A DNA stretch of 64,000 bases from Bacteriovorax sp. Seq25_V (GTDB lineage: Bacteria; Bdellovibrionota; Bacteriovoracia; Bacteriovoracales; Bacteriovoracaceae), in contig NZ_AUNI01000015.1 of assembly GCF_000447795.1 (NCBI RefSeq), forward strand, positions 124,001-188,000, given 5' to 3'. The notes under the pieces are model-generated. The model was not told where the DNA came from. It ran no database searches and saw only the letters and a program-made list of their open reading frames with translations. The stretch's first letter is position 1; every line of letters starts with the position of its first letter. Position numbers and translations under genes: made by a program. Below, piece after piece: positions 28,059 to 35,024 of this stretch.

Positions 28059-28849
28059 TGAAAATCTCGAGTTTGAGGAAATAGTTGAACATTTAAACTA
28101 TAAACTTGCTGACCAGAGCCGGTTTGTAAAAACTCACTCATCTCTTTCCTAAAAATTTTGATGCGTTTTTTAGCCTCTTCAAGATTTGCGGGGTCTAGAG
28201 GCATTGTAATCGAAGAGATATCTCTTAACTCAACGATGTCATTATTTAGCGAATATAATGCTCTTTCAATATTGTCTTGATGATATTTTCTTATCGCTTG
28301 GGATGGAGTATCTGTAGGGGTTTCTATTCTTTGCAAGGTTCTTAGTATTTTCCCATTATCTTCAACGAGAAGTCCTAGTCTTTTAAGGCGATTTATGGCG
28401 TCGATGGTATCATCAACATCTATTCCTAGCTTTTTTGCAATCCACTCAGGTGAACTTTCAAATTCTGAGAGCTCTGTTAAATTAAGTATCACGATATGAT
28501 ACCAATTTGATATTAACTCGAACTGATCAAGTTGCAAAAGGTGATAATCGTATCTTTCTGTTAGTTGACGAGCTTTTTTGTGGGTTTCATCTAGTCTTTG
28601 ATACTGATAATTTTTAACCGATTCTATAAAGTCGACATAGGTGTCATCCATTAAGTTTAGCTTATCTTTCCATGAAAGAGCTCTATCTAAAGTGAGTGGA
28701 CGTTTGTTATTTAGAATACGAGAAAAACTATCAGCTGAAATGTCGAGAGATTTTGCAAATGATCTCAGTGAATACAGATGATTACGCTTTTTTCTTTCAA
28801 AGAGCTCATCTTTTAGTATTGCAATATGTCTTAGATCAAAGTCAGTCAT
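28055..28849 (-). CDS. TIGR02147/DUF4423-type transcriptional regulator
   Basis: 264 residues. The N-terminus has a helix-turn-helix-like segment (YSLRSFAKSLDISADSFSRILNNKRPLT), followed by the family signature QFELISNWYHIVILNLTEL and a second winged-helix-like block (EWIAKKLGIDVDDTIDAINRLKRLGLL). This family is abundant in Bdellovibrio-like and Fibrobacter genomes and often sits next to genes for exported proteins, as here. It probably controls its own operon; the effector is unknown. Confidence 0.8.
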   Translation of the reverse strand: MTDFDLRHIAILKDELFERKKRNHLYSLRSFAKSLDISADSFSRILNNKRPLTLDRALSWKDKLNLMDDTYVDFIESVKNYQYQRLDETHKKARQLTERYDYHLLQLDQFELISNWYHIVILNLTELSEFESSPEWIAKKLGIDVDDTIDAINRLKRLGLLVEDNGKILRTLQRIETPTDTPSQAIRKYHQDNIERALYSLNNDIVELRDISSITMPLDPANLEEAKKRIKIFRKEMSEFLQTGSGQQVYSLNVQLFPQTRDFQ

Positions 28850-28940
28850 ATTGAAATTATATTAATTTTTTAGATTTCTTTCTTATCTTTTGAAAATAAT
28901 ACAATGCTGTACAACTAATTGTCAGTGTTAAAAGTAGTAG

Positions 28941-29013
28941 AACTTATATGTTGCAGGAGGGGGAGCAACACATATTGGCCTGGACTATTGAGATGATTCT
29001 TCTTCTTGTGTAG
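28941..29013 (+). promoter_or_regulatory. Hairpin with ribosome-site-like loop and possible 12-codon leader ORF
   Basis: GTTGC (28950-28954) and GCAAC (28965-28969) pair around the purine-rich loop AGGAGGGGGA, with further pairing of flanking ATAT. A TTG at 28975 opens a 12-codon frame ending LLLV and stopping at 29013, 34 bases before the next gene, which has its own GGAGG. A hairpin hiding a ribosome site could regulate translation, but the evidence is thin. Confidence 0.25.
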
Positions 29014-29046
29014 ATAGGGTTCATTAAAAAAACAAATGGAGGAAAT

Positions 29047-29526
29047 ATGAATTCTATCAAAAAATGTATCGTGATTTTGACTTTAACTCTTGCAACTACA
29101 GTAAATTCATTTGGTGCAATGTCTTTATTTACTGGTGGATCTTCACTTGCGTTGACTGGGTTGGGGGTCTTTCTAGGGGGAGTTTTCGCTGGAGGCACTG
29201 AAGTTATTGTAACAGGAACGAAGCTTCCAATTGTGGGGTCAATTGGAATTTTGGCAGGATTAGTTCTACTTGACGAACAGAATGATACTTTTGTTTTTAC
29301 TGAATTAAGTAAAGGCCAGATTGAGGAATTGTCTTTGGATGAAAGTACTGTAGAGATTTATAATAGTGATATTTCTGAATTAAATATGATTATTGAAGAT
29401 GTAAATTCTCAAATGGTTCAGGGAATGACTGCTGAAGATTCTGCTGCGATTTGGGGGGAGTACCTTGAGTATGTATCACCTGAAACAAGAGAAGTCTTGA
29501 AGAAGATAGCAACGTCTAAAAAATAA
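29047..29526 (+). CDS. Exported or membrane protein of unknown function
   Basis: 159 residues: signal peptide (MNSIKKCIVILTLTLATTVNSFGA), then a Gly-rich hydrophobic region (ALTGLGVFLGGVFAGGTEVIV and LPIVGSIGILAGLVLL) that could be a membrane hairpin, then an acidic helical tail of about 75 residues. GGAGG lies 6 bases upstream. Two T-tailed hairpins follow. No family recognised. Confidence 0.65.
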   Translation: MNSIKKCIVILTLTLATTVNSFGAMSLFTGGSSLALTGLGVFLGGVFAGGTEVIVTGTKLPIVGSIGILAGLVLLDEQNDTFVFTELSKGQIEELSLDESTVEIYNSDISELNMIIEDVNSQMVQGMTAEDSAAIWGEYLEYVSPETREVLKKIATSKK

Positions 29527-29551
29527 GAATTAAAAATCATATGATAAAGAA

Positions 29552-29579
29552 AAGGACTTCTTTTGAAGTTCTTTTTTTT
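29552..29579 (+). terminator. Terminator of the 29047 gene
   Basis: AAGGACTTC-TTTT-GAAGTTCTT forms a 9-bp stem with one G-U pair, and a run of eight T follows. It lies 25 bases after the stop codon. Confidence 0.8.
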
Positions 29580-29613
29580 CTCTTCAAGGTGAGTAGTTTT
29601 GAAGAGATAAAAT

Positions 29614-29644
29614 AAAAAAGGACTTCAAATGAAGTCCTTTTTTT
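29614..29644. terminator. Bidirectional terminator between 29047 gene and rpmF
   Basis: AAAAAAGGACTTC-AAAT-GAAGTCCTTTTTT is a perfect palindrome with a T tract in both directions. It repeats almost exactly the stem of the terminator 50 bases upstream, suggesting a local duplication; it would end the rpmF message on the minus strand. Confidence 0.85.
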
Positions 29645-29669
29645 ATATGTAAAAATAATTTTTTAGAAA

Positions 29670-29876
29670 TTACTCAGCAGCTTCTTCTGTTTCTGCTTTA
29701 GTTTCGAAAACTTTTTTACCTTTCCAGTAACCAGAAGGAGAGATACATCCTTTCTTAGTTAATTCACCTGTAGTTGAATCAGTAACAACAACATTGTGTG
29801 CGTAAAGCTTGTGGTGTTGTCCTGCTCTTCTCATTCCTTTTTTCGATACACTGGTTTTCTTCTTAGGTACTGCCAT
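29670..29876 (-). CDS. rpmF: Ribosomal protein bL32
   Basis: 68 residues beginning MAVPKKKTSVSKKGMRRAG, the diagnostic start of bL32. The C-terminal part keeps the GYWKGKKVF block. Only one Cys remains (KKGCISP), so this is the zinc-free form. GGAG lies 8 bases before the ATG. It is transcribed after the DUF177 gene, the usual pair. Confidence 0.97.
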   Translation of the reverse strand: MAVPKKKTSVSKKGMRRAGQHHKLYAHNVVVTDSTTGELTKKGCISPSGYWKGKKVFETKAETEEAAE

Positions 29877-29909
29877 TTTTCACTCCGTTATATTCAACTT
29901 GAAATCACA

Positions 29910-29937
29910 ATTATAGTTATGAGCTTACTCTTGTACA
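29910..29937 (-). promoter_or_regulatory. Probable rpmF promoter
   Basis: On the minus strand TATAAT (29915-29910) lies 16 bases from TGTACA (29937-29932), which matches TTGACA at 4 of 6 positions. It sits about 34 bases upstream of the rpmF start, inside the gap to the DUF177 gene. Confidence 0.45.
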
Positions 29938-29978
29938 TTGGTTTTCGGACAAAAACAAGCTTTTTTAGCTAACAATCT

Positions 29979-30542
29979 TTAATTCTGGTGCCCACAATGT
30001 TCTTCATTTAGGTTTGCACCACAAGTATGGCAAAGGCCCTTGCATGCTGCGTCATGTACAGGGTAGTGGTCAATTGCTAAGAAAACCGCTTCCTTAATGA
30101 TTTCAGATACTTTTGCCTTCCCTCTGTTGTGGTAGAAGATATCTGCTTGGTCACCATTAATATATATTTGATCGAGTTCTTCGTAGTCTGGGTCATTTTC
30201 GAAGCGCTGATTAATGAATGCACCTTTAAATTCAGCTTCAAAAGTTTCGTGCATATCCTTGAGACAACGAATACAGCTGGCCTGGTAAGTTCCAGAAACT
30301 GTTCCATCAACCCAAAGGTATTCACCATATTCTCCCTCCGCGTCCCTTTTAAGTCTGATAGACGCTTGGATAGTATTTTCTATCGTTTTGTCTCCTTGGT
30401 TTAGGTCTTCTGCCACAGTTTCAATGATTGGAGCAAGCCAAGGAGTATTCTCTGTAGTCAGATCGAGCTCATCATACTCGTCGTTGAACTTTGAGATTAA
30501 GATTGGTTCGACAGCAATTGGATTGTCGTTTTTAGTCATCAT
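29979..30542 (-). CDS. yceD: YceD/DUF177 family protein
   Basis: 187 residues. Two Cys pairs characterise the family: CIRCLKDM in the middle and CKGLCHTCGANLN at the C-terminus, probably binding zinc, with the LxEIIKEAVFLAIDHYPVHDA helix between. The family is linked to 23S rRNA accumulation and is nearly always encoded before rpmF, as here. AAGGA lies 7 bases before the first of two adjacent ATGs. Confidence 0.88.
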   Translation of the reverse strand: MMTKNDNPIAVEPILISKFNDEYDELDLTTENTPWLAPIIETVAEDLNQGDKTIENTIQASIRLKRDAEGEYGEYLWVDGTVSGTYQASCIRCLKDMHETFEAEFKGAFINQRFENDPDYEELDQIYINGDQADIFYHNRGKAKVSEIIKEAVFLAIDHYPVHDAACKGLCHTCGANLNEEHCGHQN

Positions 30543-30712
30543 TATAATGTCCTTATATTGGATATCTATTTTTATGCTTCTTGTTACAACATTATATATG
30601 AAGAGTGAAGTACTGGTTGAGTTTTTTGTCTAAATTTTAGACGTGTGATCAATCATTTATTGTTAAATTAATAGTCAGCTAGTTTAAGTCATTGTTTAGC
30701 GTTCATGTTTGT

Positions 30713-30728
30713 TGGCACGATTGTTGCT
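30713..30728 (+). promoter_or_regulatory. Sigma-54 (RpoN) promoter
   Basis: TGGCACG-ATTG-TTGCT matches the -24/-12 consensus at every defined position, with the invariant GG (30714-30715) and GC (30726-30727) ten bases apart. Transcription would begin near 30739, 48 bases before the small exported peptide. Sigma-54 promoters need an activator ATPase binding upstream; the 170-base A+T-rich region before it could hold that site. Confidence 0.85.
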
Positions 30729-30786
30729 CCAGTAACAACAATTATTTTCTAATTAATTTGTTTATTCTTAGCTTATGGAGGCTTCA

Positions 30787-30936
30787 ATGAAATTATTACT
30801 TCTAGTTTTAGCAGTGTTCTCATTCTCTACATTTGCAGCAGATAAGGTTCCTTCATCTGTTGAGTGCATCAAAAAAGAATTAGTGAAAACAAAATCTATG
30901 GAAAAAGCCTATCAGGCTTGTTCGGTAAAAAAATAA
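30787..30936 (+). CDS. 49-residue exported peptide behind the sigma-54 promoter
   Basis: GGAGG lies 5 bases before the ATG. The first 18 residues (MKLLLLVLAVFSFSTFAA) are a signal peptide with a good cleavage site after FAA, leaving about 31 residues, mostly charged, with two Cys (VECIKK and QACSVKK) that could pair. It is the first gene after the sigma-54 promoter and 36 bases before the next, so it leads the secreted-protein operon. Confidence 0.7.
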   Translation: MKLLLLVLAVFSFSTFAADKVPSSVECIKKELVKTKSMEKAYQACSVKK

Positions 30937-30972
30937 CCTACATAAAATTACAAATATAACGGAGACAACACG

Positions 30973-31734
30973 ATGAAAAAACTTTTCTTAACGACGCTAC
31001 TACTTGCAAACGTATTCAACGCCTACGCAGATATCGATTTAAAAGATGGATATGCAGGGAAATCAAAAAGAGAATTTATTAGAACACTTAAGTCAGGGCA
31101 GAGAATTGAACTTGATTTGGGGGCTCCGAAATATGTAGAAGAAATTTTAATCTTCGCAGAAGGTAAGCAATCACAATTTTCATTTGCGGATGTATATGCA
31201 GATGGCGAACTAATTTCAACTCTTGGAGTTCCAGGTTTTGATCCAGACTATCCAGTAGTAGTTAGAGGAAAAGTTAAAAAGATTGAAGTTGTTGCTCGTG
31301 CCAACTCTAAAGTTGCAATTTTAGACTTCCAGGTATTCACGACTAGAAAAAACTATAATTCTTATTCTCAAGTTTCACTTGCAGAAAGATCAAAGTTTAG
31401 CCTTGATGATTGGGGAAAACATGTTCTTGATTCAGTTCATGAAATGTACTTCCTAATGAGAGATCAGGGATTAATTTCTGAGCAAGAATTTGTAGATTAC
31501 GTACAACCAATTAGAAGAATGGCCATTGAAACACAGGCATCTGATGATGCAAGGGATGCTGACTCTTTAAAAACGTACATGAAAGCAAAAAAGCTTGCGC
31601 AAAAAATCATAGATGCTGCCCCATTATTTGATAAGACATTAATGGTTATGGATCAAAGACTAGATATGCTTTCTATTGATTTAAAAACAATCAAAGAAGA
31701 TATCAGCGAAAAGTACGACATCAACCTAGAATAA
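30973..31734 (+). CDS. Exported protein, first member of a paralog pair
   Basis: 253 residues with a signal peptide (MKKLFLTTLLLANVFNAYA). Residues about 25-125 are a beta domain with EEILIFAEGKQSQF...VYADGELISTLGVPGFDPDYP, shared with the next gene (RVFIAAEG...VYADGVKVQRIGIPGYDPDY); the pattern is compatible with a galactose-binding-like sandwich. The C-terminal 120 residues are helical and end in a possible coiled coil. GGAGA precedes the ATG. Function unknown. Confidence 0.7.
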   Translation: MKKLFLTTLLLANVFNAYADIDLKDGYAGKSKREFIRTLKSGQRIELDLGAPKYVEEILIFAEGKQSQFSFADVYADGELISTLGVPGFDPDYPVVVRGKVKKIEVVARANSKVAILDFQVFTTRKNYNSYSQVSLAERSKFSLDDWGKHVLDSVHEMYFLMRDQGLISEQEFVDYVQPIRRMAIETQASDDARDADSLKTYMKAKKLAQKIIDAAPLFDKTLMVMDQRLDMLSIDLKTIKEDISEKYDINLE

Positions 31735-31767
31735 TTTTTAAAGAAACTTTTAATTGGAGATCATTAT

Positions 31768-32526
31768 ATGAAAAAAATATTTTTAACATCACTTGTAGGA
31801 TTAGCAACATTATTACCATTAGCAGCTCAGGCAGAGGCCATTAAAGGTGATACCGGAAAATTTTGTCCAGGTGCTCAGGTTGTAAAAAACTTAGACGGAT
31901 CATATGTCGAAAGAGTTTTTATTGCAGCGGAAGGAATTAGAAATGATGGCTTTATTCACGTATATGCTGACGGTGTAAAAGTGCAAAGAATTGGTATCCC
32001 AGGATATGATCCAGATTACACATTTAGAATTAGAAGAAATGTTCAGGAACTAAAACTGACGTTTGAAGGAACATGTGCAAGAGTTCTTGATTATAAAATC
32101 TTTACTCCAGCACAAGCTCCAAAAGGACCACGTTATAGTAGAGATAGAGCGATGGAGACTTCTTGGGGTGCTGAGGTTCTTAATCTAATCGATGGGATTG
32201 ATGATTCACTTGTAAGAGATGATTTAACAGTTGATCCACTTTATACAAATGTATTAAGACCGCTTAAGAAAATCGCAATGTATGAAAGAGCTTCGGAAAA
32301 TGAAAGAAATACGAGAAGTTTAATTAAGACTTTAAGAGCTCTTAAGATGGCCGAAATTATTCGTGACAATAGAACATATATGTTTAATAAGCTTGAAAAT
32401 AGCGAGCATGAGTATTTAGTTGCTGATCTTCTTTCTATTCTTGAGGACGTGCTAGAGCACACGGATGTGAAGCAAAATCGAATTGGGGAAACAATTAAGT
32501 TCCTTGAAGAAGAACTAGCTGAGTAA
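31768..32526 (+). CDS. Exported protein, second member of the paralog pair
   Basis: 252 residues with a signal peptide ending AAQAEA. It shares the beta domain of the preceding gene, including VYADG and the PGYDPDY motif, but has two Cys (FCPGAQ and GTCARV) that could form a disulfide across the sheet. The C-terminal half is helical (TRSLIKTLRALKMAEIIRDN). GGAG lies 9 bases upstream. It is the third gene of the sigma-54 operon. Confidence 0.7.
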   Translation: MKKIFLTSLVGLATLLPLAAQAEAIKGDTGKFCPGAQVVKNLDGSYVERVFIAAEGIRNDGFIHVYADGVKVQRIGIPGYDPDYTFRIRRNVQELKLTFEGTCARVLDYKIFTPAQAPKGPRYSRDRAMETSWGAEVLNLIDGIDDSLVRDDLTVDPLYTNVLRPLKKIAMYERASENERNTRSLIKTLRALKMAEIIRDNRTYMFNKLENSEHEYLVADLLSILEDVLEHTDVKQNRIGETIKFLEEELAE

Positions 32527-32536
32527 GGAGAGAAAG

Positions 32537-33688
32537 ATGAATCTTATAACTAAAGGAATTGTTGCACTTGGAGTTCTATCTTCTGTGCATGCCGCTGATC
32601 TAATTGTAAAGTTAGACGATCTTGATAGATGTAATTATGCAGAAAGTTGTAAGTTAGCTGATAGTGGAGTTATGTTATCTTGTTCTAGTGGAAATATGAG
32701 AACGGATAGTGATGGAGTTTATTGCGCAAATTCAAATACAGTTCTCTCTATTCAATCTCAAAAGTATCCAATTACTCGAATGGATTATGAGTGGAGGAGT
32801 GCTACCTTTGATTACTCAACACCTGGAGTAGTTCAAGTGAAAAATACTTCTTCAAGTCTTTATGCTTTAGCTGCGCACAATGTTCAGGGATATATAAAGG
32901 AAATTAAAGTTCGCAGAGACTCTGCCTCGATACTTGTGAAAAAAATAACTTTGAAGAAAACAATTCATGGTGATTTAAAGGAAACGGCCTCTTCATTAAA
33001 TGATGCACTTTCATCGACTTACTTTTTTGTATCAGAGGAGTTAAAGAACTTTAAGAATAACATTGCTAAGTCTCACATTGGGCATACTGAAAGATTTCAA
33101 AAAGCATTGAAGGAAGGTCAGGATATTCTAAATAAGAGAACTAAGGATGGAAAGTATGAGTATTCAATTCTTGATTGGAGAGTTCAAGAAAATGCGAGAC
33201 TTCTTGTTGCTTTTGGTTCGATTCTAGATGAGTTACTTACAGAGTACGATCATGTAACAACATTAAAAACAGCTATCGATAATATGAGAACTCTCGTTTC
33301 TGAGCTTCGTGACTCATACGGATGGGGAAGAAGCTTAAGTGGAAAAGTTTCTAAAGCATCATCGACTCTACTCGATGTTGTAAGACTTGAACTGCAAGAG
33401 CTTGGGGCAATTAGAATGTCACTTGGAGACTCTGTTACTTCATACACAAAGCTTTTAAAAATAACTGGATCCCTTAAAGCAAAAGTTGATGCCGCGAAGT
33501 CGGGTGATATGAGAGCACAAAGAGAAATCTTTAACTTTGTAGATGCATGGAATGAGCCAGCATGGCAAGCAGAGTTAGATAAATTAGTTCACGCTGGACC
33601 AGACGTTAAGAACCTTGTCACGCCCAAAACTTACAATGCTTCTTCAAGCGATGGAATCTTTAGAGGATCTTTCAGAAGCAGGATTTGA
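32537..33688 (+). CDS. Exported helical protein, frameshifted near its C-terminus (third paralog set)
   Basis: 383 residues as read: signal peptide (to VHAA), an N-terminal beta part with four Cys, then about 220 helical residues. Up to residue 363 it closely matches the next gene. At ACG CCC AAA (near 33627) it has one more C than its paralog; removing it gives VTPKLTMLLQAMESLEDLSE and a stop at 33707, matching the paralog out of frame. As written the last 20 residues are therefore foreign. Sequencing error, recent mutation or +1 recoding at CCC are all possible. Confidence 0.7.
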   Translation: MNLITKGIVALGVLSSVHAADLIVKLDDLDRCNYAESCKLADSGVMLSCSSGNMRTDSDGVYCANSNTVLSIQSQKYPITRMDYEWRSATFDYSTPGVVQVKNTSSSLYALAAHNVQGYIKEIKVRRDSASILVKKITLKKTIHGDLKETASSLNDALSSTYFFVSEELKNFKNNIAKSHIGHTERFQKALKEGQDILNKRTKDGKYEYSILDWRVQENARLLVAFGSILDELLTEYDHVTTLKTAIDNMRTLVSELRDSYGWGRSLSGKVSKASSTLLDVVRLELQELGAIRMSLGDSVTSYTKLLKITGSLKAKVDAAKSGDMRAQREIFNFVDAWNEPAWQAELDKLVHAGPDVKNLVTPKTYNASSSDGIFRGSFRSRI

Positions 33689-33723
33689 AGTACCAAAGTT
33701 AGACTAAGGATAATGGAGTAGAA

Positions 33724-34794
33724 ATGAAAATGAGAAATAAATATTCAAAAAAAATGGCACTCGCTCTATTGCTAAGTGCGGGAGCTTATGCTGGAAGCGT
33801 ATCTGAGAACCCTGTTACTGGGGAGAAAGCGATTAACATCGTATCGTTATGTTCTGGCAAGTCTAAGGTATGCGAAATTAAAGGAATTGGATTTCATATG
33901 GGGTGCTCAGGTAAACTTGAGAAGGGAACTGGCGGAATGTACTGTTCTAATGGAGTGATGACATTTAGTTCCTTACTTCCAATAACTTCAATTACGGGTA
34001 ACGGAATTGACTCTATCGAGATTTCATCAACAAGTCCTTCTAAAGGAATTTTAATACCTTCAGGTCGCCAGACAAGTGCTGCGAAGTATAGTGTAGATCA
34101 TGCTTCTAATGTTGAAGTTTCTCGTATTACAAGTTGGTCACCTGAAATAAGTGAAGTTACTCTTCTTGGTGGTGTTGGCGATCTTGTACAAAGTATGTCC
34201 GGCGCTACTTTTGTTCTTGAAAGCGCTTACTCAAATGTATTTAGACAATTACAAATCTTTAAAGGGAATATCAGTAAGTCTGATATGGGTCATACGCTTA
34301 GACTTGAAGCCGCGCTAAAAGAGGGGATCGAGCTTTTAAAAAAGAAAGATAAGAATGGTAAACTCACAACGTCAGTACTCGACTGGAGAGTACAGGAAAA
34401 TTCTCGTATCATCGTAGCTTTCGGTTCAATCATGGACGAGCTGCTTGAAGATTACGACCATGTTACTTCAATTCAACACTCTATTAAGACAATGAGAGAA
34501 CTTGTCGTACAACTTAGAGAGCTTTACGGTTGGAATAGAAGTATTGCGGGTAAAGTTTCAAAAGCGTCTTCAACTCTTCTTGATGTTGTAAGACTTGAAC
34601 TGCAAGAACTTGGTGCCATTAAAATGTCACTTGGTGATTCTGTTACAACATATACTAAGCTTTTAAAAATTACAGGTTCGTTAAAAGCGAAAGTTGATGC
34701 TTCGAAGTCAGGAGATATGAAGCACAAAGAGAAATCTTTAATTTCGTTGACGCATGGAATGAGCCAGCATGGCAAGCAGAACTTGATAAACTAG
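33724..34794 (+). CDS. Exported helical protein, paralog of preceding gene, frameshifted near its C-terminus
   Basis: 356 residues as read: signal peptide (to GAYAGS), Cys-rich beta segment, helical body. Compared with the preceding gene one base is missing right after GGA GAT ATG (34717-34719); restoring it gives MKAQREIFNFVDAWNEP and a stop at 34910, adding about 63 residues that match the paralog. Differences between the two copies in this out-of-frame part are mostly synonymous, so the frame was under selection until recently. GGAG precedes the ATG by 5 bases. Confidence 0.7.
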   Translation: MKMRNKYSKKMALALLLSAGAYAGSVSENPVTGEKAINIVSLCSGKSKVCEIKGIGFHMGCSGKLEKGTGGMYCSNGVMTFSSLLPITSITGNGIDSIEISSTSPSKGILIPSGRQTSAAKYSVDHASNVEVSRITSWSPEISEVTLLGGVGDLVQSMSGATFVLESAYSNVFRQLQIFKGNISKSDMGHTLRLEAALKEGIELLKKKDKNGKLTTSVLDWRVQENSRIIVAFGSIMDELLEDYDHVTSIQHSIKTMRELVVQLRELYGWNRSIAGKVSKASSTLLDVVRLELQELGAIKMSLGDSVTTYTKLLKITGSLKAKVDASKSGDMKHKEKSLISLTHGMSQHGKQNLIN

Positions 34795-34925
34795 TTCATG
34801 CGGGGCCGGATGTTAAAAATCTTGTGACGCCAAAACTTACAATGCTTCTTCAGGCGATGGAGTCCTTGGAGGATCTTTCTGAAGCAGGGTTTGAAGTACC
34901 AAAACTCTAATCTGCACATAAAATG

Positions 34926-34948
34926 AGGGCTCGAAAGGGCCCTTTTTT
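34926..34948 (+). terminator. Terminator of the sigma-54 operon
   Basis: AGGGCTC-GAAA-GGGCCCT forms a 7-bp stem with one G-U pair and a GAAA tetraloop, followed by TTTTTT. It lies 16 bases after the repaired stop (34910) of the last gene, supporting that as the true 3' end. Confidence 0.85.
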
Positions 34949-35024
34949 ATTTCTAAGTCACTGAAATCTATAGAGCTGCTATTGTTTGTTCCTCTCGTAA
35001 ATAAAAATCAGATAATATAGAAAG

